DNA of 64,000 nucleotides from Myxococcales bacterium (lineage in GTDB: Bacteria > Myxococcota > UBA727 > JABDBI01): NCBI GenBank assembly GCA_023898405.1, contig CP060221.1, positions 434,001-498,000 of the forward strand. The letters are read 5' to 3'. The notes below the pieces were generated by a model that saw only the letters and a program-made list of their open reading frames with translations, was not told the origin of the DNA and made no database searches. Below, piece by piece: positions 18,184-28,075 of this stretch; position 1 is the first letter of the stretch, and each line of letters begins with the position of its first letter. A program made the position numbers and the translations under genes.

Positions 18184-18702
18184 CTAATGCTCACCTAAAA
18201 ATAAACCGCAAAAAGCACATTCGCCTTCTTTTAACTCTCCGCTCTCGCCACAAGCAGGGCATGAAATCATTTCCTGAGACAGATCGATAACCTCATTTAC
18301 TACCTGCCCTTTTCCTTCTTTAGCAACCTGAGCATGAAACTGACCTTCAAGTGCTTCTTTGCATGCACCCACATCGCTCTCTTTCACCAACAAAACATAT
18401 TTCATAGAGCAGGATGTTGTTCCAACTACAGCGCTTCCATCATTACACCCCAAATTGACAGGATAGACGGCAGACGAAATTCGTGACTTTTCAAGAATTC
18501 TTTCAAGCTCTCGGCATTGGGAAAGACCGCCCTCAACCAGCGGCACAGTAACTTCTTTTAGAAGTTCTTCTTTTGACAAAAGTCTATCAGCATTTGGTGG
18601 CGCAACTTTTGCTTCTTCTTCGCTCAGTAATTTTTTGTCACATACGTAACAAACTTCGATATAATCCAGATATTCATCCTTACAAGAAGGGCATATTTTC
18701 AT
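18184..18702 (-). CDS. double zinc-ribbon protein, unknown
   Basis: A 172-residue cytoplasmic protein. The N-terminal zinc ribbon has CPSC and CYVC pairs (residues 4-22). The C-terminal one has CPACGE and CAFCG (about 148-168). The middle carries a short alpha/beta region (YVLLVKESDVGACKEALEGQF) like the putative-signal-transducing DUF2007 type. It starts 15 bases downstream of the lipoprotein stop at 18718 and is probably the last gene of the mevalonate kinase operon. The molecular role is unknown. Confidence 0.7.
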   Translation of the reverse strand: MKICPSCKDEYLDYIEVCYVCDKKLLSEEEAKVAPPNADRLLSKEELLKEVTVPLVEGGLSQCRELERILEKSRISSAVYPVNLGCNDGSAVVGTTSCSMKYVLLVKESDVGACKEALEGQFHAQVAKEGKGQVVNEVIDLSQEMISCPACGESGELKEGECAFCGLFLGEH

Positions 18703-18717
18703 AAGCTTAAGTCCTCT

Positions 18718-19344
18718 TCACCATTCGTACCAAGCAAAATTTCTCAAATTAGCAAAGGCCTTAAAAAGTCTTGGTCTTTTGCTGAGCTCATCATGAGCCT
18801 TAGTGAGCCAAAATGTAAGAGCAAATTCTATGCGGCCATGATCGATAGCGGGAATGATATCGCTATTGGGAATATTACCACCACTCGTTTTCCATTCACC
18901 CTTTTGATGTTGTTTCAACAGGCCAAATATCTCTTCTAAAATTTCCGCCCATTGGTCAACATCAGTATTTTGCAGCACATATTCAACTTCCTTCTCTTCG
19001 ATCTTAGTTTTAGGCAAGGGCTCACTAGCACCAGGTTTTTCAGTTGGAAACACCCACCAAATCCAGTGAGAAATTTTTCGCCCTTGTTTTTTTAACTCGC
19101 TTAAAATGCTCGGAAAATTATTTTTTTGTTTAATCAGCAGCTGCCTTGTTTCCAAACTAATATTTTTTCCCTCGTTTTCAGAAGAAGCTTCGCCATGTTT
19201 TTTGTCTGTCTTATCTTCTTCATATTTGCGCTCTGGTTGAGCGACACTAGCCTCGGAATCTTTGTTTTTTTTTAAAATGCGGTCATTATGATTACATGCA
19301 GCCACAGATAACAACAAAACTAAAGACAGCAATGTCTTGACCAT
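18718..19344 (-). CDS. lipoprotein with a DUF1810-like domain
   Basis: A 208-residue protein. MVKTLLSLVLLLSVAAC is a lipoprotein signal with a VAAC lipobox and acylated Cys17. A charged linker of about 50 residues leads to a helical domain containing RKISHWIWWVFPTE, close to the SHWMWFIFPQ motif of the DUF1810 family. VDQWAEILEEIFGLL and IEFALTFWLTKA follow. DUF1810 proteins are usually free cytoplasmic proteins, so an exported form is unusual. The domain call rests on that motif and needs a profile search. It lies between the zinc-ribbon gene and a small gene coupled to mevalonate kinase. Confidence 0.55.
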   Translation of the reverse strand: MVKTLLSLVLLLSVAACNHNDRILKKNKDSEASVAQPERKYEEDKTDKKHGEASSENEGKNISLETRQLLIKQKNNFPSILSELKKQGRKISHWIWWVFPTEKPGASEPLPKTKIEEKEVEYVLQNTDVDQWAEILEEIFGLLKQHQKGEWKTSGGNIPNSDIIPAIDHGRIEFALTFWLTKAHDELSKRPRLFKAFANLRNFAWYEW

Positions 19345-19366
19345 AGAAAACCTCTAAATAACAAGC

Positions 19367-19717
19367 TTAGGTACTAAAAATCATTTTAAATTGAGTGTCC
19401 ATTATTTTGGCATATTCGGAAACAACAATGAAAATTCCACTACCACTCAGACTGATTGAGGCTTCGCAGCGATATTCTTTGATAAGCATATTAACTTGAA
19501 GACACCTTTTCATACGCAAAGCATCGAGCAACAAGGAACCTTCGTGCAGGTGAAGCTTAAATTTGTTGCTATCTTTAATAGGAGACAAGCGAGCATAATA
19601 ACGAATAGCCTCGTCCCCACCACCAAGTTCTATAAGCGCTGGCTCATTCAGATCAAGGGCATTGAGAAATAAAATCGCTTCTGCATCTGATTTTGCTTTT
19701 TTCTTACGATAATTCAT
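19367..19717 (-). CDS. hypothetical protein coupled to mevalonate kinase
   Basis: A 116-residue protein beginning MNYRKKKAKSDAEAILFL. Its ATG lies inside the last codons of the mevalonate kinase gene (14-base overlap), with AGGTG seven bases ahead, so translation is likely coupled. The longer frame back to 19735 lacks support. The alternating hydrophobic C-terminal half (RCEASISLSGSGIFIVVSEYA) suggests a small beta domain, possibly PilZ-like, but that is a guess. No family is recognised. Confidence 0.6.
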   Translation of the reverse strand: MNYRKKKAKSDAEAILFLNALDLNEPALIELGGGDEAIRYYARLSPIKDSNKFKLHLHEGSLLLDALRMKRCLQVNMLIKEYRCEASISLSGSGIFIVVSEYAKIMDTQFKMIFST

Positions 19718-20687
19718 TCGGTCGCACCTGTACAATCAAGCTTTGGTACCCAGCAGCCTTAAAAGCGTTAAAGATATCTGTTTCATTTCCATCAGCCAAG
19801 GCTATCACAGCACCACCACCTCCAGCCCCCGTCAGTTTTGCTCCTAAAGCGCCTCTCTCCCGCGCGATGGCGCAAAGTTTTTCAACCTGAGGTGTGGATA
19901 AAGAAAGCGCATTCAAATAGCCTTGAGCAATATTCATTAGATCCCCTACCTGAGATTTATGACCTTGGATCAACGCAAATTCCATTTCATCAGCTATTTG
20001 ATCAAGTCCTAAAAAAATATGTTCATAGGCTTTTTCTTGGCGATTTTTTCTAAGCCCAAGTTCCCGAACAGCATTTTTTGTTCCCTCGTGTGGGCCAGCA
20101 ATTCCAAGAACTAAAGTGATAGGAGAAGCCAATTTTATTGAATGTACTTCCACAGATATTGCCGTCTTTCGAAATGAAAGAGCTACATTCCTCATAATAA
20201 CTGCATGATCAATCCCGGAAGCTTGGCCATGAAAAATACTTTCTAAAGCCATAACATGCCGTTCTAGCTCGAATTCGTCAGCCTCTCTCGATAAGTAGCG
20301 AAAAACACCCTTTACTAAAGCAACACTTAAGGCGGCAGATGATCCCAGGCCGGTCCCTAAAGGCAGTGATCCTTCAACCACAATTGCCAATTCACTCACA
20401 TGCTTACCAAGATTATTACGCAAATAACTTAAGGCAGATTTAAGTACCTGAGGGCCATTGGTCGAATCTAAATATGCTTCGCCCATAAAAAATGGGCCTA
20501 ATCCTCTTAACACAGGCCCCTCAGCCCCTGTGTATTCTTTTGGCCTGGGCATCACTGCCACCCGTACTCCGCAATCAATAGGCACAGCGATAGCCTTGGC
20601 ACCATAAACAACCGCATGCTCACCCACGAGAATTACTTTCCCTGGAGCATAACTAAAAGCAACTTGGGAGGGTTGTGAAACATACAT
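19704..20687 (-). CDS. mvk: mevalonate kinase
   Basis: A 327-residue GHMP kinase that phosphorylates mevalonate with ATP in isoprenoid synthesis. It has the N-terminal YAPGKVILVGEHAVVYGAKA motif, the GHMP ATP loop PLGTGLGSSAALSVAL (about residues 107-122), the catalytic-Asp region GQASGIDHAV and the C-terminal KLTGAGGGGAVIAL loop. EHAVVYG separates mevalonate kinase from phosphomevalonate kinase and galactokinase. It is the first gene of a four-gene minus-strand group. With HMG-CoA reductase at 52.4-53.6 kb it shows a mevalonate route instead of, or besides, the MEP route. Confidence 0.92.
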   Translation of the reverse strand: MYVSQPSQVAFSYAPGKVILVGEHAVVYGAKAIAVPIDCGVRVAVMPRPKEYTGAEGPVLRGLGPFFMGEAYLDSTNGPQVLKSALSYLRNNLGKHVSELAIVVEGSLPLGTGLGSSAALSVALVKGVFRYLSREADEFELERHVMALESIFHGQASGIDHAVIMRNVALSFRKTAISVEVHSIKLASPITLVLGIAGPHEGTKNAVRELGLRKNRQEKAYEHIFLGLDQIADEMEFALIQGHKSQVGDLMNIAQGYLNALSLSTPQVEKLCAIARERGALGAKLTGAGGGGAVIALADGNETDIFNAFKAAGYQSLIVQVRPNELS

Positions 20688-20818
20688 GAGGAGCTACCTA
20701 GCAGATGGGACTCAATCAAACCCCTTCTTCCCTAGAATAAATTCACAAATTAAAAAAGACCGGTAAAAATTTTTCAAGCAACAAAGCATAGGCATCAAGC
20801 TTAGAATGAGTAAAAATT

Positions 20819-21622
20819 CTACTTACCTGGCACCTCATTAATAAATTGCCAATTTTTGCTTACCTCATCTCCTCTAGAATGCTTTGTAGGCGCAGAATTC
20901 CTACTATACGGATGCGATTTTGCAACACTTTTACCAACTGTATTCTTTGAACAAATAGCAGTTAACTGAAACTTAAAACCTTCTAATTTTTTATATAATT
21001 CACTTGCTCTTTTAATGTGGCTTACCGAGTTTGCATTTTGAAAAGAATAAGGCAGTTGCTTAATAACTCGAATATCAGAATTTCTAAAATACCACAGACT
21101 GTTTGCTTGCACATCAGCGCGACTTTCTACGAGAAAAAGGAACTGGCTATAAGCCAAACAGATGCTTTCCCTTATGTCACACTCCTCCTTGCGCTCACCT
21201 CTTGATACTGGTTGTGGAGGATATCGAACATTGATGTTGGTCAATTGTACGAGAAGCTCTAAATATTTTTCATCAAAATCAAAGTAATGAGTATTTAATT
21301 CTTTATCTATCCTTTGCAGCTCACTTTCACCAATGCCGTTCAAAACTCTATCATTGTAATCGCATACACCCGCATAATTAATCAGCCTATCGAAATTCTG
21401 CTTAACCACGCGATAGTCAGGGCTAAAAATAGAGCTCGTAAAATTTTGCTCATCGTGATTTTTTGCAAAAAAAGGCCGTGTTTTATTAGTCACCTTGGCA
21501 GCGGGTTCGCTATTGCAGATAAAGTCAATGCTCATCAAATTTGGAGGAGACATCGTTGAGTTTTGTGCTAAAGAAAGTTGAGCAGCAAGCCCAAAGCAAC
21601 AACAAAAAAATTTTATATTCAT
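20819..21622 (-). CDS. secreted protein, unknown
   Basis: About 267 residues from the ATG at 21622 (MNIKFFCCCFGLAAQLSLAQ, a signal peptide). The frame is open ten codons further. The mature part has four to six cysteines (SIDFICNSE, AGVCDYND, EECDIRESICLAYSQF), consistent with disulphides, and a basic C-terminus. No family is recognised. It lies upstream of an IS110 remnant and a palindromic repeat. Confidence 0.65.
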   Translation of the reverse strand: MNIKFFCCCFGLAAQLSLAQNSTMSPPNLMSIDFICNSEPAAKVTNKTRPFFAKNHDEQNFTSSIFSPDYRVVKQNFDRLINYAGVCDYNDRVLNGIGESELQRIDKELNTHYFDFDEKYLELLVQLTNINVRYPPQPVSRGERKEECDIRESICLAYSQFLFLVESRADVQANSLWYFRNSDIRVIKQLPYSFQNANSVSHIKRASELYKKLEGFKFQLTAICSKNTVGKSVAKSHPYSRNSAPTKHSRGDEVSKNWQFINEVPGK

Positions 21623-21677
21623 ACATTTTTTCCAAACATAAATAATTAACATAAGTCTTCAATAAGTTATCCCAATT

Positions 21678-21827
21678 TTAGGAATCGATATTGCTAAGGA
21701 TTCCTTTGAAATTTCACAGCTTATTCAAGAAAAATATTATTCGAAGAAATCTTCTAACAAGGAAAGTGGCATTAAACAACTAAGAGACTGTTTTGAAAAT
21801 CAATATGGCGTTGTTATGCCGTTTTAG
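21678..21827 (+). pseudogene. IS110-family transposase remnant (N-terminus)
   Basis: About 49 codons reading LGIDIAKDSFEISQLIQEK and SGIKQLRDCFENQYG before a stop. GIDIAKDxF is the first DEDD box of IS110 transposases. The rest is gone. It differs from the two intact IS110 copies further on (AGIDIGSRS), so it is an older, separate insertion. Confidence 0.55.
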
Positions 21828-21869
21828 CAAAATATTTACACGTTAAATAAATATAAAAATTAAGCGCAG

Positions 21870-21984
21870 TCACTTATCATCCCTGTTTTGACTACGATCA
21901 CGTGTCATATTGACCATTATCCCTTGTCATCCCCGCGTAGGCGGGAATGATAAGTGATGGTAGTGCTTAAAACGGGGATGACAA
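21870..21984. repeat. nested palindromic (REP-like) repeat
   Basis: Overlapping inverted repeats. TGTCATCCCCG (21925-21935) pairs with CGGGGATGACA (21973-21983). TCATCCCCGC GTAG GCGGGAATGA forms an inner hairpin. CACTTATCATCCC (21871 on) pairs with GGGAATGATAAGTGA. Sequences of this TCATCCCCGCG type are common intergenic palindromes in many bacterial genomes. Confidence 0.75.
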
Positions 21985-22292
21985 ATAATTGTGGACAAAA
22001 ATATTTTCTCAGCTTAGTAAAAATACTTTCAAAACATTTTTGAGCTTTGCTTAAGCTTTTGACCAAAAAAGACTTAAAAGCAGCCTCTATGTTAACAGTA
22101 TGTTGCAGTAAGAAACTACGGTGATGATAAGGCATTTTTCACAACACAAACTAAGATAACGACACACGGCGTCCCTTACATATATTGACACTTTAATTTC
22201 ACACGACAACATAATAAATCTCTCACTAATTAAAGATTATCACTATAAAACTATTTGTTTTCTTTTGTTTTTTTAGCATTCTAGGGGTTTTA

Positions 22293-25200
22293 ATGAGAGC
22301 TGTTTTCGGTTTATTAATTTTTTTTGTTGCATCTTTGGCTTTCAGTGATTTCACTCTTCCTTCTTTAAAGACAGACTATGAAAAATTGGTTTTTTTGCTT
22401 TATATAAAAAAAAACGTGCCAAAACTATTTGCTGATGCAGCCAAACACGACATTGATCTCTTTACCCTACTAGAAAATGAATCTGAGCTCGTTGAAGAAT
22501 TAAAACAACAGCCTGATTTTGATAAAATTTTTAATAGAAAACAGTATCTCAACCTAACCATTCGCCCAAACGACAACATCTATATTGGAGACGTACAAAT
22601 CGACCCACAGGCAATTTTTTCTTGGAAAGATAGTTTGGGTAAAAAAGTAGCACTTGTTCAAGAAGTATTTAAAACACCAGGCGAATTTCTACAAACAATA
22701 ACAGCTCATAAATTCCTAGAATTAGATCCGTTGGTCCTACTAAATAAAATTGGAGTTGTTGAAACTAAAAATAAAAAAGAAAAGGCTAGACTGATTAAAG
22801 AGTTTAAAAGCAGAAACGACATTCTTATAAAATGCAAACAATTCAATACAATGGCTGAAAAATACTCTTGTATCCTCGAAAATTCCGAGTTTCTAGTTGG
22901 TCTCCCCCATCTTCCAACGACTGAAAAGATAAAAGGAGTCATCGATGGTATTTTATCTGATAACGATGTTCTGGACTCTTTTCCTCTAGGCGCAGTATTG
23001 AACCATCTTAATCCATACAATTGGCATGAGGCCAAAGAGTCAATAGAAAAACTTAAAGCTGATGATTTGATATTCTTCACTGATAATGATGCATTAACAC
23101 CTATTCTTACTTCACTTCTAAACAATGAGACGCAAGAAGCTAATTTAAGCAAAGTATTAGGCCGAGTTAATAAAGAGTTTAATACCTATGCATCACAGAC
23201 AATATCTCAAAGGACGCTAGCAACTCGCAGTGTTGAGCTTATTGAGGTGCCTCCACTGATTGGAATTTTTCGTGGATGCGTAGGCGGAGATTGCTCATCA
23301 CAATATTCATTTCCATACCCAAATGATCCCCATGAAAGAGTCTTTTTCATCAAAAGCTTAAAGAAAAAAGATCAGCTTAAAGGATATGTGAGTGCAACAG
23401 AAGTGTCGCTAACAATTAACGGTAAGCTTGAAAAGGCGCTTTACATTCATACCATCAGCGGAGTTAATGTCACCGCGCAAGAAGCAGAGCTAATCTTAAG
23501 AGGCTTTGAAAAAATAAAATACCAATTTGGTGTCAACTATATTGTTCTTCCCATCAGCAAAAATATTGCTAGCTTAATAAATTATCCCTCGATAATGGGA
23601 GTATACAAAGCTCATATCAATGGAGCAGAAGAGGTTGACATTTCATATCAAAATAAAAATCTCAGGCTTGCCATACAGAATTATAGCCCAGCCTCAGGAT
23701 ATAACAGAGGAGATTACGACCACATAGACAACAATTTAACAGGCATTGTTCTTTCTTTTGAGCAAGGTAACCAAGTCGATGCAAATGTAAGCATAGGCGG
23801 TGAAATCAACAATAATAACCATGATTACCCATTATCCAAAGCTGAGCTTTCTGAATTCATTCTAGAACTAGAAGCATCAAACAGAAGCAATACAGTTTAT
23901 AGAATCTTGAATACGCTAAAATCTAAAGAAGAATTTGGGACCCAGTACATTAAGGACATTCAATATTTTTCTACTCTCATAAAAAATAAGAATGATCGAA
24001 TTTTTAATGCATTAAACAAAAATAATAATCTAAAAACTGTTGAAGCTTATGAATCACTCCTTTTAGGCAAGCTTAAGACATTGGGGCTAGAATCTAGTTA
24101 CTTGGACAAGAATCCTGAGTTAACGATTTTCGGACGTGTTAACTGTATTGACGCTTTTTTAGAACAAAACCTGGATGAAACAGTAAGGCTTGCCCTTAAA
24201 GATACTCGTGTTTCAAGTCGCACATTGGTCATCCAACTACTTATCGATAATCTGCGGACGAATAATAAAATCGCAGCAGCGATCGCTAGATTTTTAGAGG
24301 ATCCGGATTCGAAAGTAAGAATTGCGGCTTTCATAGCATTGGTTAATATCCGTCCTCAAGATAAAGAGTCTTTAGACTTAATTTTTAAGACATCAAAAAG
24401 TGATGACGCTGACATCAGGCAGGACAGCATTGGAATCCTGTTATTACTTGGTCGTATTAAATCAATAGACAAAGAGCATCTTAAAATTATTTTAAAACTT
24501 TTAAAAAGCGAAAATTGTACGCTTAAGTGGGCAGTTACAAATGCACTTGCAAAAATCGATCCTCAAAATCCTAAGATTGCGCAAGAGCTAGCTCGAATAT
24601 TGCAAGATGCACAGGATCCTGATTTTAGAGAAACTGTCATTACCGCACTTGTTGCGATAAAGCCGCATGATGAAGGGACGTTAACTATACTTTTAGACTC
24701 TTTTAAGTCTAACCTAGTTTTGCGTCGAGAAGAAGTTAGAGATGTACTTATACAGATCAAACCACAGAGTTCTAAGATTACGCAAGAGCTGGCTCGAATG
24801 CTGCAAGATAAGAATGACTACCTGAGGAAAGATGTTTCAAACATACTTGTTGCTATCAAGCCAAAAGATGAAGAGACTATAGCAATACTTTTAGAGAGTC
24901 TTGGCTCGTGTAATGATCAAATTATTTCTATGCTCGCGCAAACCATGCCAAAAGATGGTCCGCTACTGGATAAACTTTTGGAGCTTCTAAAAAGCAACGA
25001 GTTGTCAGTTCGTTACAATGCCATCCGACTACTTCGAATAATGAAGCTCAACACTCCTAAGATTTCAGCCGAAATTGCTCATCTTGTGGGAGATCAATAC
25101 GACAATATTGGCGTAGAAGCTCGGTCTGCACTATATGAGATTAAACCAAGAGATAGCGAAACCATAAAAATAATTTTAGGTTTTTTATCAGGCAAGAATT

Positions 25201-26876
25201 ATTTTAGGATCGTGGAACGAGCTGCAGATGTACTTATCTTAATCGAACCACAGAGTCCTGAGATTGCGCAAGAGCTGGCTCGAATGTTGCAAGATGAGAA
25301 TGCCTATCTGAGGGAAGTTGTTTCAAAGGTACTTATTGCGATCAACCCAAAAGATGAAGAGACTTTAAACTTAATTTTTAAAGCCTCAAAAAGCGATGAC
25401 ACTAATATCAGACGCGACAGCATTGGAATCCTATTATCACTTGGTCATATTAAACCAACAGATGAAGAACCTCTTAGAAATATTTTAGACTTTTTAAAAA
25501 GCGAAAATTATATGCTCAGAAAAAAAGCTGCAGATGCACTTGAGGACGCCGCTGCAAATACACCATTAAAACTACAGAACCCTGAGACTGCGCAAGGTCT
25601 AGCTTTAATATTGCAAGGTGCACAGGATCCTGATTTTAGAAAAACTGTCTTTACTGCACTTGTTGCAATAAAGCCCCAAGATGAAGAGACCATAGCAATA
25701 CTTTTAGAATCTTTAAAATCTCACGTAATGCGGCAAGACTCTTGGCGCAGAACGGAAGCTAGAGATATACTTATACAGATCAAACCACAGAGTTCTAAGA
25801 TTGCGCAAGAGCTAGCTTTAGTGTTGCGAGATGAGAAAAAAGATAACGATTTAAGGGAAGCCGTCTCAAGCGTACTTGTCGCCATCAAGCCAAAAGATGA
25901 AGAGACTATAGCAATACTTTTAGAAGATATTGACTCGTGTAATGATCAACTTATTTCTATGCTCGCGCAAACCATGCCAAAAGATGGTCCGCTGCTGGAT
26001 AAACTTTTGGGGCTTCTAAAAAGCAACGAGTACTATGTTCGTTACAAAGCCATTCAACTACTTCGAATGATGAAACTCGACACTCCTAAGATTTCATCCG
26101 AAATCGCTCATCTTTTGAAAGATAAATACGACCATATTCGCGTAGAAGCTCAGTCTACACTCGGGGAGATTAAACCAAGAGATAATGAAACCATAAAAAT
26201 AATTTTAGGCCTTTTATCTGGCGAGAATAATAATTTTAAGCAATCAGCTGCAGAAGTACTTATCCAGATCAAGCCACAGAGTCCTGAGATTGTGCAAGAG
26301 CTAGCTCGAATGTTGCAAAGTGAGAAAGTTGATGATGTCAAGAAAACTGTCTCAAATGTACTTGTTGCGATAAAGCCACAAGATGAAGAGGCCATAGCGA
26401 TACTTTTAGAGGATATTAGCTCATATAGTAATCAACTTGTCACTATGCTTGCTGAAATTTTACCAAAAAATACTGAGTTGCGAGACAGACTATTGAAGCA
26501 TCTAAAAAGCAACAAGTGGTTAGTGCGTTATAATGCTCTTCAACTACTTCGAATGATGAAGCTCGTCACTCCCGAGATGACAAGCGAAATCGCTAAGTTT
26601 GTAGGAGATAAAAAGCCCGATGTCAGGTACGAAGCTCGGATTACGCTCGTTGAGAATCAATCAATAGATAGTGAGAGCATAAAAATAATCTTGGGCTTTT
26701 TAAAAAGTGAAAATAAATTCATTTGCCAATCAGCTAAAAATGTACTTATTGAGCTCAAACTTCAACGCCTTGAGATTAAACAATATCTAGCTCAAATGTT
26801 ACAAGATGAGAAAGATGATGATGTAAAGAAAACTGTCTTAGATGTACTAGAGGCTTTCTTAGATAAGAATTCCTAG
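22293..26876 (+). CDS. large exported HEAT-repeat protein
   Basis: A 1527-residue protein with a signal peptide (MRAVFGLLIFFVASLAFS), AGGGG before the ATG and no later membrane segment. Residues 20-600 form a unique region without a recognised domain. From about 620 to the end it is a solenoid of roughly 25 HEAT-like helical pairs (for example PDSKVRIAAFIALVNIRPQD, NPKIAQELARILQDAQDPDF). A supra-unit of about 340 residues occurs twice with high identity (DNA from about 24,748 and 25,771; RDVLIQIKPQSSKI, NDQIISMLAQTMPKDGPLLD) and a third time more diverged near 26,262. Such solenoids bind proteins. Secretion plus internal amplification suggests a surface or host-directed scaffold (inference). 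Confidence 0.85.
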   Translation: MRAVFGLLIFFVASLAFSDFTLPSLKTDYEKLVFLLYIKKNVPKLFADAAKHDIDLFTLLENESELVEELKQQPDFDKIFNRKQYLNLTIRPNDNIYIGDVQIDPQAIFSWKDSLGKKVALVQEVFKTPGEFLQTITAHKFLELDPLVLLNKIGVVETKNKKEKARLIKEFKSRNDILIKCKQFNTMAEKYSCILENSEFLVGLPHLPTTEKIKGVIDGILSDNDVLDSFPLGAVLNHLNPYNWHEAKESIEKLKADDLIFFTDNDALTPILTSLLNNETQEANLSKVLGRVNKEFNTYASQTISQRTLATRSVELIEVPPLIGIFRGCVGGDCSSQYSFPYPNDPHERVFFIKSLKKKDQLKGYVSATEVSLTINGKLEKALYIHTISGVNVTAQEAELILRGFEKIKYQFGVNYIVLPISKNIASLINYPSIMGVYKAHINGAEEVDISYQNKNLRLAIQNYSPASGYNRGDYDHIDNNLTGIVLSFEQGNQVDANVSIGGEINNNNHDYPLSKAELSEFILELEASNRSNTVYRILNTLKSKEEFGTQYIKDIQYFSTLIKNKNDRIFNALNKNNNLKTVEAYESLLLGKLKTLGLESSYLDKNPELTIFGRVNCIDAFLEQNLDETVRLALKDTRVSSRTLVIQLLIDNLRTNNKIAAAIARFLEDPDSKVRIAAFIALVNIRPQDKESLDLIFKTSKSDDADIRQDSIGILLLLGRIKSIDKEHLKIILKLLKSENCTLKWAVTNALAKIDPQNPKIAQELARILQDAQDPDFRETVITALVAIKPHDEGTLTILLDSFKSNLVLRREEVRDVLIQIKPQSSKITQELARMLQDKNDYLRKDVSNILVAIKPKDEETIAILLESLGSCNDQIISMLAQTMPKDGPLLDKLLELLKSNELSVRYNAIRLLRIMKLNTPKISAEIAHLVGDQYDNIGVEARSALYEIKPRDSETIKIILGFLSGKNYFRIVERAADVLILIEPQSPEIAQELARMLQDENAYLREVVSKVLIAINPKDEETLNLIFKASKSDDTNIRRDSIGILLSLGHIKPTDEEPLRNILDFLKSENYMLRKKAADALEDAAANTPLKLQNPETAQGLALILQGAQDPDFRKTVFTALVAIKPQDEETIAILLESLKSHVMRQDSWRRTEARDILIQIKPQSSKIAQELALVLRDEKKDNDLREAVSSVLVAIKPKDEETIAILLEDIDSCNDQLISMLAQTMPKDGPLLDKLLGLLKSNEYYVRYKAIQLLRMMKLDTPKISSEIAHLLKDKYDHIRVEAQSTLGEIKPRDNETIKIILGLLSGENNNFKQSAAEVLIQIKPQSPEIVQELARMLQSEKVDDVKKTVSNVLVAIKPQDEEAIAILLEDISSYSNQLVTMLAEILPKNTELRDRLLKHLKSNKWLVRYNALQLLRMMKLVTPEMTSEIAKFVGDKKPDVRYEARITLVENQSIDSESIKIILGFLKSENKFICQSAKNVLIELKLQRLEIKQYLAQMLQDEKDDDVKKTVLDVLEAFLDKNS

Positions 26877-27121
26877 TTTTAGACGGGTATACGGCCTTGA
26901 ATTGATGTCAGCAAACTGCGTTGGCGAGGATTTATTTCTATCTCTTTGGCAGATTTGAAGTGCCATAAAAGCTTTTTGATTTAGCCCAAGTACAAGTTCC
27001 ATCAAAAATTCTATTGGGGCAAGGTTTCGAGAAAATTAACTGCCAAACCCGGGTAGGCACCAATTTGTGTTTTCAGTCTTCATCGAGATGGCTTTAGTCT
27101 GTTATTTAGCAGTGATAAACA

Positions 27122-27826
27122 TTAGCCAATACTCATGCCACCATCGACAAATATAGTCTGCCCGGTGATAAATCCCGCATCATCTGACAACAAAAACTCA
27201 ACTACTGCGGCAACTTCTTCGGGCTTCCCGATTCGTTTTAACGGTATTTTCATAAGCCTCTCATTCGCTAAGGAGCTTCCTTCTGGGCGATGCTTGCGAT
27301 ACATTTCTGTCTCGATTGGTCCAGGTGCCACAGTATTTACTGTAATACCGTACTCAGCAAGTTCTAAGGCAAGGCTTCTTGCGAAACCAACTAATCCCGC
27401 TTTGGAGGCTGCATACATGCTATTACCTGAAAGACCTAATACTGCTCGGCTTGCAATATTTACGATTCTTCCTTTTTCCTTTTCTTGCATCCTTGGCGCA
27501 AAAATCTGGCATATGCGAATAGCAGCGAAAAGGTTAAGATTCATGGCTTGAGAAAAATCGGAAAATCTAATCGCATTGAATTCAGCAGGGATTGCAACAC
27601 CAACGTTGTTAACGAGTCCATCGATTTGATTGTCAGCAGCAATGCGATGGAGGATTTCGTCATCTTTGTTTTGGGCAAGATCAATAGAAATCAACTCACC
27701 AGGAAATTTCTCAGTGCTCGTCGAACGTGCCAACCCAATAACGTGATGGCCTAGGCGCGAGAGACGCTGTGAGATTGAAAATCCAATTCCTCTCGATGCC
27801 CCTGTTACAATATAGGTCTTGTTCAT
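27122..27826 (-). CDS. short-chain dehydrogenase/reductase, FabG-like
   Basis: About 234 residues from MNKTYIVTGASRGIG. The NAD(P) motif TGASRGIG, NNVG, catalytic Ser in IASRAVLGLSGNS, YAASK (Tyr/Lys) and the C-terminal FITGQTIFVDGG are all present, typical of 3-oxoacyl-[ACP] reductase-like SDRs. No fatty-acid genes are adjacent, so the substrate is open. A start at 27838 is also possible. A second SDR at 30.8-31.5 kb is a pseudogene of a different subgroup. Confidence 0.88.
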   Translation of the reverse strand: MNKTYIVTGASRGIGFSISQRLSRLGHHVIGLARSTSTEKFPGELISIDLAQNKDDEILHRIAADNQIDGLVNNVGVAIPAEFNAIRFSDFSQAMNLNLFAAIRICQIFAPRMQEKEKGRIVNIASRAVLGLSGNSMYAASKAGLVGFARSLALELAEYGITVNTVAPGPIETEMYRKHRPEGSSLANERLMKIPLKRIGKPEEVAAVVEFLLSDDAGFITGQTIFVDGGMSIG

Positions 27827-27892
27827 TTTAAATCTCATAATGATTTACGATTGATATGACGATTATTGAGCACCAGAAAAACTACGCAAGGG

Positions 27893-27931
27893 CCAAAAAC
27901 TAATAGGATTAGCGGCATTTGAATAAAGCTC
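27893..27931. repeat. partial copy of a dispersed repeat
   Basis: GCCAAAAACTA and GATTAGCGGCATTTGAATAA match, with a few changes, the middle of the ~125-bp repeat at 37191-37316 and 40836-40960. Confidence 0.6.
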
Positions 27932-28075
27932 ACATTTACTAAACCTATCCCATGCTGAGCTACAGGAAAAATTATTTCGCAAGCTCACTGGTTTTTTAAT
28001 GGCTCTAACATATCATCGATAGGATTTTTATTGCTGTAATTATATCTTGAAGTTTATAGTATCTAAGGTCTTTTT

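Noticed and set aside
21870..21984. Palindromes considered as a CRISPR or attachment site
   Set aside because: They are nested inverted repeats of the common TCATCCCCGCG intergenic type without spacer structure or an adjacent integrase.
22706..23152. 148-residue open frame on the minus strand inside the HEAT gene
   Set aside because: It lies wholly within the 1527-residue coding sequence, has no ribosome site and no protein-like features; it is a shadow frame.
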